Source: Serpula lacrymans var. lacrymans S7.9 (taxonomy: Eukaryota > Basidiomycota > Agaricomycetes > Boletales > Serpulaceae). Taken from it: a stretch of DNA of 64,000 nt. Below are positions 34,026 through 44,062 of this stretch, piece by piece (within the stretch, counting starts at the first letter, position 1; every line of letters starts with the position of its first letter). The position numbers were made by a program, and so were the translations under genes. The notes beneath the pieces were generated by a model. The model did not search any database, had not been told where the DNA came from, and saw nothing but the letters and a program-made list of their open reading frames with translations. The DNA is taken from NCBI RefSeq assembly GCF_000218685.1, contig NW_006763297.1:1144249-1208248 (forward strand), in the 5' to 3' direction.

Positions 34026-34344
34026 TGTCACGATCCTCTTCTCGTATACCTAATACTTCACCTTTCATCTCCAACTCTGACGTAGAATCACTCATATCTC
34101 CTTATCTTATCACGTAGTTGTTTTATATCTAGTCACGAGACAATCACGTGACAGAATCCAGACCATGACGTAGAACATCAGTCAGCGCCTCATGGCTGAC
34201 ATGAGTTCTTACATATATAAGTAGACACTCAACGATGTACATACCTTAGCTTTTGATTTCGTCTTTATACACTTGTTCAACTACTTGCTTGAGATTGACG
34301 TTGAGTTGCCTGGTTTCTTCCAGTAGTGCAGCTCAGTCGTTATA
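34026..34344 (+). repeat. Gypsy 5' LTR
   Basis: 319 bases from TGTCACGATCC to GTCGTTATA. It contains a TATA-like stretch (acatatataagtag) near 34213, a plausible LTR promoter. It is identical by eye to 40562-40880. Confidence 0.95.
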
Positions 34345-34375
34345 TAATCAAAAGCTCGTAAAGAGCACCTAGTTG

Positions 34376-34642
34376 ATGATAGAAACAAAGGCTACTCTAA
34401 TCATCGTCCTAACCCCCGTCATCATCATCCTATTCTTCGTTCTACTCAAACTATACATTCGCCTCACCACACCCCTCTCTCAAATCACATCACCTATCAC
34501 TCGCCCATCCACTATAATCACATTTATCCAATCATCGCCGACTAACTCATCTTTCGAAACCATCCCTCTATCTCCCATCATCCGCCCCCACAATCCCGTA
34601 CTTAGAGAACCTAGTGACGTGGAGTCGCTAAGGTTCTATTAG
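34376..34642 (+). CDS. Small leader ORF with one hydrophobic helix, 88 aa
   Basis: Lies between the 5' LTR and gag. The ATG at 34376 gives MIETKATLIIVLTPVIIILF, a clear single membrane segment, followed by a Ser/Thr/Pro-rich hydrophilic tail ending SDVESLRFY. It is not part of known gag or pol domains. It could be a chance ORF in the leader, an upstream ORF that modulates gag translation, or an accessory membrane peptide. Low certainty that it is expressed. Confidence 0.4.
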   Translation: MIETKATLIIVLTPVIIILFFVLLKLYIRLTTPLSQITSPITRPSTIITFIQSSPTNSSFETIPLSPIIRPHNPVLREPSDVESLRFY

Positions 34643-35038
34643 TTACATAAAACTTCTTTATACTTCTTACCGGGCCGGGCATTTGCCTCCGCCAGTAGGA
34701 AGAGGGCTGACAGCGGTTAACGCGGGCCATCATCGAGACAACCGTTCGGACCTCGATTACTATACAATTAGAACACTGGTACTATAATTCGATAGTTTAC
34801 GTACACGCTTAGTGGGGACAGAAGAGGAACCCATAAGCAGAAGGAAAGACAGAGAAAGGGAACTTCATTAAAGAAGTGTTGATCCAGATTTGTCATCTGG
34901 GGAACCTTTTTTGAATGCCCTTTGCACCATATTCATACCAGATCCCGATTCTGCCCTATCCCGAGCCGGTTACGATAAAACAAGAAAGGATCACTCCAAC
35001 CCTATCATTCCAATCACCATCCCCCACACCATCCCTAA
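34643..35038. other. Gypsy leader between small ORF and gag
   Basis: About 400 bases with overlapping short ORFs but no recognised domain. It likely contains the packaging and untranslated leader. No primer-binding site match was certain. Confidence 0.4.
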
Positions 35039-36253
35039 ATGTCCTACGACACATATCGAGAGACCCCGGACATGGCCGAGAGCACCGACATGTCAGATTT
35101 GCGGGACGCATTACCGCATATTCAGCCGCGCGTACCATCGCCGGCAACCAACCAGCAGCAAATGCAGAACTTGCAGAACCTCATCCTAACGGCGGTCAAC
35201 AGCGCGATCGCAGACAACAACGAATTATGGGAAGAGAGATTCTCATCGAAAGACGAAGAAGTAAGAGACTTGCGCAGAAGGCTCGCAGAGAGCGAAAGGA
35301 GGCAGCCTTCAGGAATGGGCCTGCCACGCGCACAAGAAGCAGAATTTAGGAAAACGGCATTAGCAAAGCCGGAACCTTATGACGGAGATAGGAAGAAGTT
35401 TCGAAGCTTCTCGGAGTCATTAGAACTCCATTTTAATGCGAACCCAGCATACTTCTCACGAGAAAGGAACCGGATAAGCTTCGCTTTATCCTATATGAGT
35501 ATAGGGGCAGCAGCGGCCCTGAGAACAGAGTGGGTAGAGAGGAGGAAGATCGCAGAAGAAAGGTCGGATGCAGGAGAGATCACCCTCTTAGAGAGCTGGG
35601 CTCACTTTGAGAGGACTCTCAAAGACCACTTCGCTGACACGCACGAGGAAGAAAGAGCAAGATACGAAATTATATACAAGAAACAAGGAACTCTAACGGC
35701 CCAAGAGTTCTTTGTAAAATTCGAAGAGTTAAGAAGACGGGCCGGCTACGATACCAGACGGAACGAGCAATTCCTGATCACACTAATCAGGAATAACATA
35801 AATGGTCCGCTCATAAAGCAGATCATTTATAGCGGAAACGTTCCCACAACATATACAGAGTGGAAGACAAGGATCGTCACAAACGACCAATTGTGGCGAG
35901 ACCAAGTAGAGAATGAGCGGATGCTAAGAGGATCGACCAACGGCAGCTCCGGTACAGGGAACCGGGGACCCAATGGAAGATACCAAGAGAAGGGTGCTTC
36001 GGAGAGGAAGACCGAGACGGTGGAAGCAAAGAGAGACGGCACGGGTACGTTATACACCGGAGCCGGAAAAGAGATGGAATTGGACAAACAGAAGTTCCGA
36101 AGTGAGGGACGCTGCTTCAAATGCGGAGAGAAGGGCCATAGAGCCAGAGACCATCTAAATGGTCAGATACCACAGAAACCAAAGTTCGATCTCCGAGCAA
36201 TGTTAGAAGCAATGCCGAAGGAAGAACGGGCTAATTTGCTCCAGGGTTTTTAA
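35039..36253 (+). CDS. gag: Gypsy Gag polyprotein, 404 aa
   Basis: The ATG at 35039 is preceded by an in-frame TAA. The capsid-like region (retrotransposon gag domain) includes KPEPYDGDRKKFRSFSESLE and LKDHFADTHEEERARYE. Near the C-terminus is a zinc knuckle CFKCGEKGHRARDH, in which the last ligand of the usual CCHC pattern is His. The stop TAA at 36251-36253 directly follows a slippery heptamer, so a fraction of ribosomes should continue into pol. Confidence 0.92.
   Translation: MSYDTYRETPDMAESTDMSDLRDALPHIQPRVPSPATNQQQMQNLQNLILTAVNSAIADNNELWEERFSSKDEEVRDLRRRLAESERRQPSGMGLPRAQEAEFRKTALAKPEPYDGDRKKFRSFSESLELHFNANPAYFSRERNRISFALSYMSIGAAAALRTEWVERRKIAEERSDAGEITLLESWAHFERTLKDHFADTHEEERARYEIIYKKQGTLTAQEFFVKFEELRRRAGYDTRRNEQFLITLIRNNINGPLIKQIIYSGNVPTTYTEWKTRIVTNDQLWRDQVENERMLRGSTNGSSGTGNRGPNGRYQEKGASERKTETVEAKRDGTGTLYTGAGKEMELDKQKFRSEGRCFKCGEKGHRARDHLNGQIPQKPKFDLRAMLEAMPKEERANLLQGF
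36244..36250 (+). promoter_or_regulatory. -1 ribosomal frameshift site G-GGT-TTT at the gag-pol junction
   Basis: In the gag frame the end reads CAG GGT TTT TAA. The heptamer GGGTTTT fits X-XXY-YYZ with X=G, Y=T. Slipping back one base gives GGG TTT TTA AGA and enters the pol frame, which is open only from 36235 because of a TAA at 36232-36234. Pol has no early ATG in its frame, so frameshifting within this 19-base overlap is required. Confidence 0.8.
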
Positions 36254-39200
36254 GAAGGCCAGCTGCGACTCCTCGCCAGACTGTGCCAAAGGACTTTGAA
36301 AATAGATATGCTCTTCTTCCCGTTGAAAATCTTGATGCCACATGTACTAGTAACGATGAAAATGATATTGCTTTATTCAAAGATGCACAAGATCTGAAAC
36401 GAAAGGAACAATCTATTAAAGAGGAGAACCTGAAAGGGAAACGGGTTGAAAAGATTCCCAAAAAAGAAGCGGCGCACTCGAAAGAGAAAGGCGCAGCAAA
36501 AGAAGCGGCGCACGAGGTACCTAAAGGGGAAAGGACCACGAAAAGCGCAGCAATCACGAAAGAGACAACTGAAGCACAGAATGTTACGACTCAATTGGGT
36601 AGCGTAACCGAAACTGATGCTTCGACCAGCTCTAAAGAGGTCAGGAACACCTCTGATAAAAACCTAGATAAAAGGAATCAAAAAACACCATGGACAGCTG
36701 CCTGGATAGCGGAAAGACTACGAGACCAAAAGGAAGAGAGATCCATTGGTATTCTCAGTAGTTGGACCCACAAAAAAAGAGGATTGGAAGTCGATGCAGA
36801 CTTGATAAAAGAACTAAATGCTTTACCGATTCACGAAACGGTATTAGCACTGGAAGAACTGAAGAAGCCTAAGCAATTCATCAGAGGCACTCAGGGAAAC
36901 CAGATGAACATCACCTGCAGACTGACAAACCTCGCATCCCATCAATCAACGACGATTGAGGCATTACTAGACAGTGGCTGTACCGGAAGTTGCATAGACA
37001 ACAAATTTGTTGAAGAACAGGGATATGAAAGGCACAGAATCCCTAGACCAATTCCAGTATACAATGCTGACGGCACTCTGAACCGAGACGGCAGTATTAA
37101 AGAATTCGTAGAAATATTGGTGGAGATTAATGACCATGCCGAAAGACTCCAGCTAGCCGTTACCAATCTTGGAACTGGCAGGATGTTCCTAGGCCATGAA
37201 TGGTTAAAGAAACACAATCCTACGATAGACTGGAACATGTCAAGATTAGACTTCAACAGATGTCCATCAGACTGCAACATGATGGTAAGATTCTTTGATC
37301 CTGAAGAAGATCTAGAAACGTATTGCCCTGAGGTCAATCTTGAAGAGGGGGATAGAATCGTCCAAATCAATTTCTTAAACGTTGAAGATACATCCATTCC
37401 TGACGTCATGCACCACATCCGCGCTCACGGCACAACTGCACAACAGCTTGCCGAAGCAGCAGGAAAGGACCAGAAAACAGGAGGATTTGAAGGCATTGTA
37501 CCAAAATACCTTCACGAATTCAAAGATATCTTTGACAAAAAAGAATTTGACGCCCTCCCCGAAAGAAGACAATGGGACCATGCAATCGAACTGATACCAG
37601 GAGATCACACGATAGACTGTAAGGTTTATCCATTAGCACTAGGAGAACAAGAACAGTTAGATGTATTCCTAAAAGAGAACCTAGACTCAGGACGCATCAG
37701 ACCCAGTAAATCTCCGATTGCTTCACCATTCTTCTTCATCAAAAAGAAAGACGGCAAACTCCGACCTGTACAAGATTACCGAAAATTAAATGAAATCACC
37801 ATCAAAAACAGATATCCATTACCTCTGATTAATGAACTTGTAGACAAGCTCAGAGGCGCCAAGTATTTCACAAAACTTGACATAAGATGGGGATATAATA
37901 ATATTCGGATCAAGGAAGGAGACGAACACAAGGCTGCATTTAGAACCAACCGCGGCCTGTTCGAACCGTTAGTAATGTTCTTTGGATTAACGAATTCACC
38001 AGCTACATTCCAAACAATGATGAATTCTATATTCAAAGAACTAATTGACGAAGGGAAAGTAGTGATCTATCTGGACGATATTATGATCTTCACAAAGACG
38101 ATAGAGGAACACCGAGCAATGACGCAACGTGTACTTCAGATCTTACGAAAACACCATCTATACCTAAAACCGGAAAAATGCGATTTCGAAGAAACAGAGA
38201 CAGAGTATCTGGGATTAATCATCTCAGAAAACGAAATCCGCATGGACCCGATTAAGGTGAAAGGAATCCTAGACTGGCCAGAATGCAAAACAAAGAAACA
38301 TGTACAAGCCTTTTTAGGATTCGTTAACTTCTATAGAAGGTTTATCGAAGGATTCGGATCAATAGCGAAACCGCTTACTAAACTCACCGGTAAAGAAGAG
38401 TTTATATGGGGAAAAGAACAAAAAGAAGCCTTCGAAGAGATAAAAAGAAGGATAAGCACAACCCCCGTATTAGCACTCCCGACCAATGACGGTCAATACC
38501 GAGTAGAAGCGGATAGTAGCGACTATGCTCTAGGAGCAGTACTCTCGCAAGAACAGAATGAAGTCTGGAAACCAATAGCTTATCTATCTAAATCTCTCAA
38601 TCCAACCGAAAGAAACTACGAGATATATGATAAAGAACTATTGGCTATCATGACGGCTTTAGAGGAATGGCGCCATTACCTAATGGACGCCGCGAAAGAG
38701 TTCGAGATCTGGACTGATCATCAGAACCTAACGTATTTTAAACAACCTCAGAAGCTTAATAGACGACAAGCAAGATGGATTAGCGAACTGGCAAATTATC
38801 ATTTCACATTACATCACAAGCCAGGCGCTACTCACATCAAAGCCGATTTATTATCCAGACGATCAGATCACAACGAGGGAAAGAATGACAACGAAAACGT
38901 TACCTTATTGAAACCAGAACTATTCTCTATCAACATGACTCTATCACACGAAAAAAGGCAACAGATAGCAATTGACGATGCCAAAAACATAGAGATCACA
39001 AGATGGATTTCAAAAAGGATGACAAACGTTGACGAACTCGTTCAGAAGGTCAAGGACAAAATAGACAACCACCAAGACGGCTGGTGGACCGATGAAGGAC
39101 TCATCTACTTCAAAGGTCGCATGTATGTCCCAAAAGACCGAAAACTCAGAGAGACGATCATCAGAGACAATCATGATTCCCCAATAGCTGGCCACCCAGG

Positions 39201-40653
39201 CCGGTATAAAACAAAGGAATTGATTACCCGATGGTACTGGTGGCCATATATGGACAAAGACGTCCAAGAATATGTAACTGGATGCGAAACCTGTCAAAGA
39301 ACAAAAACAGATCATCAGAAAAAGGCCGCACCGTTACATCCGAATGAGATTCCAAGCCGCCCCTGGCAAATCATATCAACGGATCTCATAGGACCATTAC
39401 CAGAGTCAAAGGGTTACAACACTATCATGGTAGTTGTTGATCGCTTTTCAAAAATGATCAGGATTATGCCGACACATGCTGAGTTGAACTCAGAAGGAGT
39501 AGCGAGACTATTCAGAGACAATATATTTAAACTTCATGGATTACCCGATAAAATCATCTCAGATCGGGGAGTCCAATTTGTCTCTAACTTTATGAAGGAC
39601 CTCTACACAATGCTAGGTATAAAGGGAAACCCATCAACTGCTTATCACCCACAAACCGATGGCCAAACAGAGAGGATTAATCAAGAGATAGAACAATATC
39701 TCCGAATCTTTGTCAACCATAAACAAGACGACTGGGCAGATTGGTTACCATTAGCAGAGTTCTCCTACAACAATAAAGAACATTCAGCTACCGGCTTCAG
39801 TCCTTTTTATTTAAACAATGGACAACACCCAAAAATAGTAGAAGGAGTCAGGAAAGGAGTAAAGAGCGAAAGTGCGGAAGAATTCGTAGAAAGAATGAAA
39901 GAAACGAGGGAAGAAGCAGAAAAATCTCTCGCAAAGGCAGCCGAGATTATGAAGAGATCATATGACAAAACGAAAAAGGAAAGTCTTGAATATGAACCAG
40001 GAGATAGGGTCTATGTAGAAGCCGAACACATTACCACTGATCGGCCATCAAAGAAACTGGATGATAAACGACACGGACCATTCGTAGTCGAAAAGAAAAC
40101 CGGACCGGCCGCTTACAAATTAAAACTACCCGGCAAATGGAAAAATGTATATCCAGTATTCAATGAAAAGATCCTCCACCCTTATAAAGAACCAATCTTT
40201 CCTGGTCAAAAGAAACCAAAGCCTCCACCCCCCGCTGAAGTTGACGGACAAAGAGAATACGAAGTAGAACAAATACTTGACTCACGATTGAAACGTGGCA
40301 AGTTAGAATATCTGGTACACTGGAAAGGATATGGAAAGGAAGAACGAACATGGGAACCTGAGCGAAATGTCAACAATTCGCCAGAACTAGTCAAAGACTT
40401 CCATGATCATTTCCCATCCGCTCCACGCCGAATCAATTTCTTACTTCATTATCAACCGTTCGAAAACTTCACAGACTTTTCCCATAAACATAAGGTATTT
40501 AACTGGGAAAATGGCAAACTTGAACCAACCTTTCGGGACGAAAGTCCTAAAGGGGGGGTAATGTCACGATCCTCTTCTCGTATACCTAATACTTCACCTT
40601 TCATCTCCAACTCTGACGTAGAATCACTCATATCTCCTTATCTTATCACGTAG
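36244..40653 (+). CDS. pol: Gypsy Pol polyprotein (PR-RT-RH-IN-chromodomain)
   Basis: Expressed by -1 frameshift from gag, with no stop until 40653. Domains in order: aspartic protease (LLDSGCTGSCID, about 36963-36998); reverse transcriptase with FTKLDIRWGYNNIRI and the catalytic VIYLDDIMIF (about 38062); RNase H (RVEADSSDYALGAVLSQEQ, TDHQNLTYF); integrase HHCC zinc finger (GHPGRYKTKE ... CETCQRTK) and rve core (STDLIGPLP, SDRGVQFVS, HPQTDGQTERINQE). A C-terminal chromodomain (YLVHWKGYGKEERTWEPE, about 40250-40420) suggests targeting to marked chromatin. All catalytic residues examined are present. The ORF reads into the 3' LTR before stopping. Confidence 0.95.
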   Translation, partial: GFLRRPAATPRQTVPKDFENRYALLPVENLDATCTSNDENDIALFKDAQDLKRKEQSIKEENLKGKRVEKIPKKEAAHSKEKGAAKEAAHEVPKGERTTKSAAITKETTEAQNVTTQLGSVTETDASTSSKEVRNTSDKNLDKRNQKTPWTAAWIAERLRDQKEERSIGILSSWTHKKRGLEVDADLIKELNALPIHETVLALEELKKPKQFIRGTQGNQMNITCRLTNLASHQSTTIEALLDSGCTGSCIDNKFVEEQGYERHRIPRPIPVYNADGTLNRDGSIKEFVEILVEINDHAERLQLAVTNLGTGRMFLGHEWLKKHNPTIDWNMSRLDFNRCPSDCNMMVRFFDPEEDLETYCPEVNLEEGDRIVQINFLNVEDTSIPDVMHHIRAHGTTAQQLAEAAGKDQKTGGFEGIVPKYLHEFKDIFDKKEFDALPERRQWDHAIELIPGDHTIDCKVYPLALGEQEQLDVFLKENLDSGRIRPSKSPIASPFFFIKKKDGKLRPVQDYRKLNEITIKNRYPLPLINELVDKLRGAKYFTKLDIRWGYNNIRIKEGDEHKAAFRTNRGLFEPLVMFFGLTNSPATFQTMMNSIFKELIDEGKVVIYLDDIMIFTKTIEEHRAMTQRVLQILRKHHLYLKPEKCDFEETETEYLGLIISENEIRMDPIKVKGILDWPECKTKKHVQAFLGFVNFYRRFIEGFGSIAKPLTKLTGKEEFIWGKEQKEAFEEIKRRISTTPVLALPTNDGQYRVEADSSDYALGAVLSQEQNEVWKPIAYLSKSLNPTERNYEIYDKELLAIMTALEEWRHYLMDAAKEFEIWTDHQNLTYFKQPQKLNRRQARWISELANYHFTLHHKPGATHIKADLLSRRSDHNEGKNDNENVTLLKPELFSINMTLSHEKRQQIAIDDAKNIEITRWISKRMTNVDELVQKVKDKIDNHQDGWWTDEGLIYFKGRMYVPKDRKLRETIIRDNHDSPIAGHPGRYKTKELITRWYWWPYMDKDVQEYVTGCETCQRTKTDHQKKAAPLHPNEIPSRPWQIISTDLIGPLPESKGYNTIMVVVDRFSKMIRIMPTHAELNSEGVARLFRDNIFKLHGLPDKIISDRGVQFVSNFMKDLYTMLGIKGNPSTAYHPQTDGQTERINQEIEQYLRIFVNHKQDDWADWLPLAEFSYNNKEHSATGFSPFYLNNGQHPKIVEGVRKGVKSESAEEFVERMKETREEAEKSLAKAAEIMKRSYDKTKKESLEYEPGDRVYVEAEHITTDRPSKKLDDKRHGPFVVEKKTGPAAYKLKLPGKWKNVYPVFNEKILHPYKEPIFPGQKKPKPPPPAEVDGQREYEVEQILDSRLKRGKLEYLVHWKGYGKEERTWEPERNVNNSPELVKDFHDHFPSAPRRINFLLHYQPFENFTDFSHKHKVFNWENGKLEPTFRDESPKGGVMSRSSSRIPNTSPFISNSDVESLISPYLIT

Positions 40654-40880
40654 TTGTTTTATATCTAGTCACGAGACAATCACGTGACAGAATCCAGACC
40701 ATGACGTAGAACATCAGTCAGCGCCTCATGGCTGACATGAGTTCTTACATATATAAGTAGACACTCAACGATGTACATACCTTAGCTTTTGATTTCGTCT
40801 TTATACACTTGTTCAACTACTTGCTTGAGATTGACGTTGAGTTGCCTGGTTTCTTCCAGTAGTGCAGCTCAGTCGTTATA
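40562..40880 (+). repeat. Gypsy 3' LTR
   Basis: 319 bases identical by eye to the 5' LTR, followed by the second TACAG target copy at 40881-40885. Confidence 0.95.
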
Positions 40881-40946
40881 TACAGGATCCCAGGTCACAC
40901 AGCATTATCATGTATCCTTGTGCAGAGGGAGTGCATTCAACAGAAT

Positions 40947-41096
40947 TCATGATACACAGGATTTCTTCAACAGACATGTCTTTACAGCTGTTGTGCTGTC
41001 CAGATATTTCCCTTAGGGGTGTCATGATACACAGGATTTTTGCAACAGACATGTCTTTACAGCTATTGTACTGTCTAGCTATTTCTCACAGGGGTG
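40947..41096 (+). repeat. Two tandem 75-bp repeats
   Basis: Units 40947-41021 and 41022-41096 both start tcatgatacacaggattt and end aggggtg, with a handful of substitutions. They lie between the Gypsy element and DUF6533 gene B, about 360-510 bases upstream of its start. Confidence 0.85.
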
Positions 41097-41317
41097 AGTA
41101 TCACATTGACTGTATCAGAAATCGAGGAAAGTAGCCCAGAGCAAAGAGAACACTTTCATGGAGACTCTCCGGGGTCTCGATGTGTCCTTCCCGAAAGGGT
41201 AAACTTCATCAGGCACAGCCAGAACCCCATGGCACGGCAACTGATGCCATGATACAGCATGCAGGTCCGTCCTTGAGCTAATTAACGGTATGATGGGCGC
41301 TTTCCAGTGCAATGTTT

Positions 41318-41329
41318 TTTCGATATAAA
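41318..41329 (+). promoter_or_regulatory. TATA-like box of DUF6533 gene B
   Basis: The sequence cgatataaaag about 135 bases before the ATG at 41460 aligns with ggatataagagc before gene A at 23808-23819. The surrounding ~150 bases are similar between the paralogues, which supports a shared core promoter. Confidence 0.5.
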
Positions 41330-41459
41330 AGTAAAAGCTACTCGTCCCCACAATATCCCGTACCATACATTAAGCGTCTCGCCCACTCGCAGTTATTCTC
41401 AACTTGGGTTTTCCCTACAGCGCTGCATTTGCCGCCAGGCTCACCTTATTCGTAGTAGA

Positions 41460-43546
41460 ATGGTGATGTCCACGCTAGCATGGACAACTACGAGCTTGGC
41501 TGACTATCAAGACGTGTACGCTTTTTTTGACCCCAGTGAATTCAGCCCCCTCTAATGTGCCTACCATTTTGTCCAGGTACAGTACAAATGTAAGATGTCG
41601 CTTCGCAAGGGTGGACTCAAAGCATTCAGGATTTAACTCATATACATGTCCTGCAGTATGTTGGTTTGGCAGGATTCACTTTATTGGTCTGGGATCACTT
41701 GATCACTTTTGCTGATGAGGTATGTTTTTGGCCCCCCTCTTGCCATGATTGCAACATCAGTCTGTATATTCGGGCTTATCCGCGTAATATAGGTAGAATT
41801 TATATGGCAAGGTCGCAAAGGCGCTCGTGAGTTGGCTCGGACCCGTGCAATTATTTTGATCCACCCCGCTAACGCAACTCTATACAGTGGTATATCTTTT
41901 CCTGTTGGTATGCCCTATCATTTGTGAGGCCTTACCATTGACACACTGACCGAAATATTTCCAGAACCGATATATGACACCTCTTGGGTTTATCGTCAAT
42001 CTTGTTGGTACGTTTTAATAGAACGAAGTGCTTTAGGAATCGATGAGCATAACTATCGTGATTATGTAGCATATTTATCAACTTGGCCCCAAAACGTGAG
42101 TTATATATACCATCATAGAGACCCTTTGCTAATGAACCTACTATCCCCCCCCTACCTTAGAGGTTTGTATCAGTCTTTATTCGAGTTCTTCTTCAACGTC
42201 TGACGACAGACGGTAGGTGTACGCACTTCGTACGATATGAAGGCGCCATGACTTTGCTCGGTATACAAATTGTGGCATTGATGATGTTACTCCGGTGTGG
42301 CATAGTCGTGCATTCTATCAAGTGTGGCTGGTAATTGAAACGAAATTCACAGAGTTTACGCTATGTACCCCGACAACAAGTCATTAGTTGGTTTACTGGT
42401 GCTCATTTTCCTTGCTTGGACGGGCGTGAATGCATTGCTACTTGCAAAGGCTAGTTGTAGGTATTTTACTATCATCTCGACGAAAAGGTGTCTCACTCGA
42501 ATACAGCTGTATTGCACGAGGGCTTATCATGTGAGAAAACTGAGTGCGCCAATTATCACTCGGGTTCACGTTTTTCATTATCATTGAACAGCTTGCACGA
42601 TGGTGTTTGATCCGGGAATGTAAGGGATCTCACCACAAGTTGAGGCGCAGTTACTTATGCCTTGTGCTATAGGCCATTCCATATAGCATCATCATCAGCA
42701 TGGTTTCCCCTGATGTTCGATACTGTCGTATTTGTCTCAACAATGTATCGAGCGATCCCATCGATTAGACATAAAGAAGCTGGGCGTATTCTACGGACTA
42801 TGCTCAACGATGGTTTACTGTATTACAGGTATGTCGGGATAATAATCATCCAATTTTATTCTGATCCAGGGGAAAACAGTGTTATATGTGGGGTAAATCT
42901 CGTGTTGACTGTTATGATTGTTCGGGCACCCCCAGGAATACAAAACATTACTGCTCAGTGAGTTATCTCTGTTATTCACGTAGGTGCACTGATCGCTTAT
43001 CATAACATCTCCAGACTCGAATTGCTGTGAGTCATGGCTGTAATTTCGATATAAAGCAACTGACGTTAGCTAAATCCTATTGAATAAATGTAGTCTCACT
43101 GTGCGGTATCTTTTAGTTGTTCCTTTTCCCGCTTCGCTGACGTTACCTACCGCAAGGTTGCAATGATGTCACGCATCACTCTGAACTTGAAGAAGCAAGC
43201 CGCCCAAGAAATTTTCAGTTCCACTGGTTCTGTAGTCTACCCAGTATCCTTTGCACGCTCTCGCTCTGGTTCCGAGGGCTCTATTCGTCCACCGTCCGTG
43301 GTGATGTTCCATCCTCAGGCTGGTTCGTCATCATCCGCGAAGGCGCGAGGCTCAGCCATCAGATTTTCGGAGCCGCTTGATCAAAATCCAAGAGCCGGTC
43401 CTCGTCTGAACACGAAATTCTCAGAAAGTGATACGGGCTTGACTCCTGAGCTTGAAGAAGTGGGGTTCTCTTGGGAAGTACGCGGATCTTACGAGATGAA
43501 AGCCACTGGACGAAACAAGGGCTCGGGTGTGGAGACACAATCTTAG
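41460..43546 (+). CDS. DUF6533-type multi-pass membrane protein B, many small exons
   Basis: Paralogue of 23949-26022. It starts MVMSTLAWTTTSLADYQD, then a short exon, then the DUF6533 signature YVGLAGFTLLVWDHLITFAD, EVEFIWQGRKGALVYLFLL, NRYMTPLGFIVNLV and AYLSTWPQN. Later helices include HFVRYEGAMTLLGIQIVALM, SLVGLLVLIFLAWTGVNALL and SAWFPLMFDTVVFVSTMYR. The soluble tail from 43163 (SRITLNLKKQAAQEIF) ends ETQS at 43546. The intron layout mirrors gene A. Exon borders between about 42100 and 43160 are approximate. Function is unknown. Membrane receptor or sensor roles are only inferred from topology. Confidence 0.8.
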
Positions 43547-44062
43547 CTCTGTGTTTCCTGGCTCAGACTTGTATCAAGACTAAGGTGTTTCATATATTTT
43601 ATTTAACTGTGAAAGATACGTGTACAGATTACTGGCTTCATACCATGTATCACTCTTATGATGTGGCCTTGAGATCAGGACTAGTTTTACTCTATATTCT
43701 TCGTAACTTAGGTCTCGGTGGTTTTATGTATTCTATGAATCTGGTGTACGCCCTCGCTACGGTGGTGGAACCGACATACGGAACCCTAACCCGATATCGT
43801 CACGCTCACCCCAATTAACCAAATGCGTGGGTTACAGCTTTACCATTGAGCTTTTTTACTCGCCGTCAGCGCAGGACGCGACTCTGAGCTCTAGAGAAAC
43901 GCATTTGTGTCCTGTTCTTTGGCTTTGCTTTTACCTTTCTTTAATACCCTCCTTATAAGGCCGCTAAGGATTCGCATCCAGCCTGAATTATTTCTCTTCC
44001 CTCCACGCTTAACGCCTTTCACGCTCCTTTAAGCGCTACAAGCATACACCCAGAAACAACTT
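43547..44062. other. Intergenic region
   Basis: About 515 bases between DUF6533 gene B and the septation kinase. It should contain the kinase promoter. No specific motif was recognised. Confidence 0.5.

Larger units (their letters stand above)
34026..40880 (+). mobile_element. Ty3/gypsy LTR retrotransposon of the chromovirus type, apparently intact
   Basis: A 6.86-kb element with 319-bp LTRs at 34026-34344 and 40562-40880 that read identically over their whole length. The 5-bp target duplication TACAG is at 34021-34025 and 40881-40885. A polypurine tract (aaagggggggtaa) precedes the 3' LTR. It carries gag and a full-length pol with protease, reverse transcriptase, RNase H, integrase and a C-terminal chromodomain. 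Identical LTRs and open frames point to a recent insertion that may still be competent. Confidence 0.95.
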
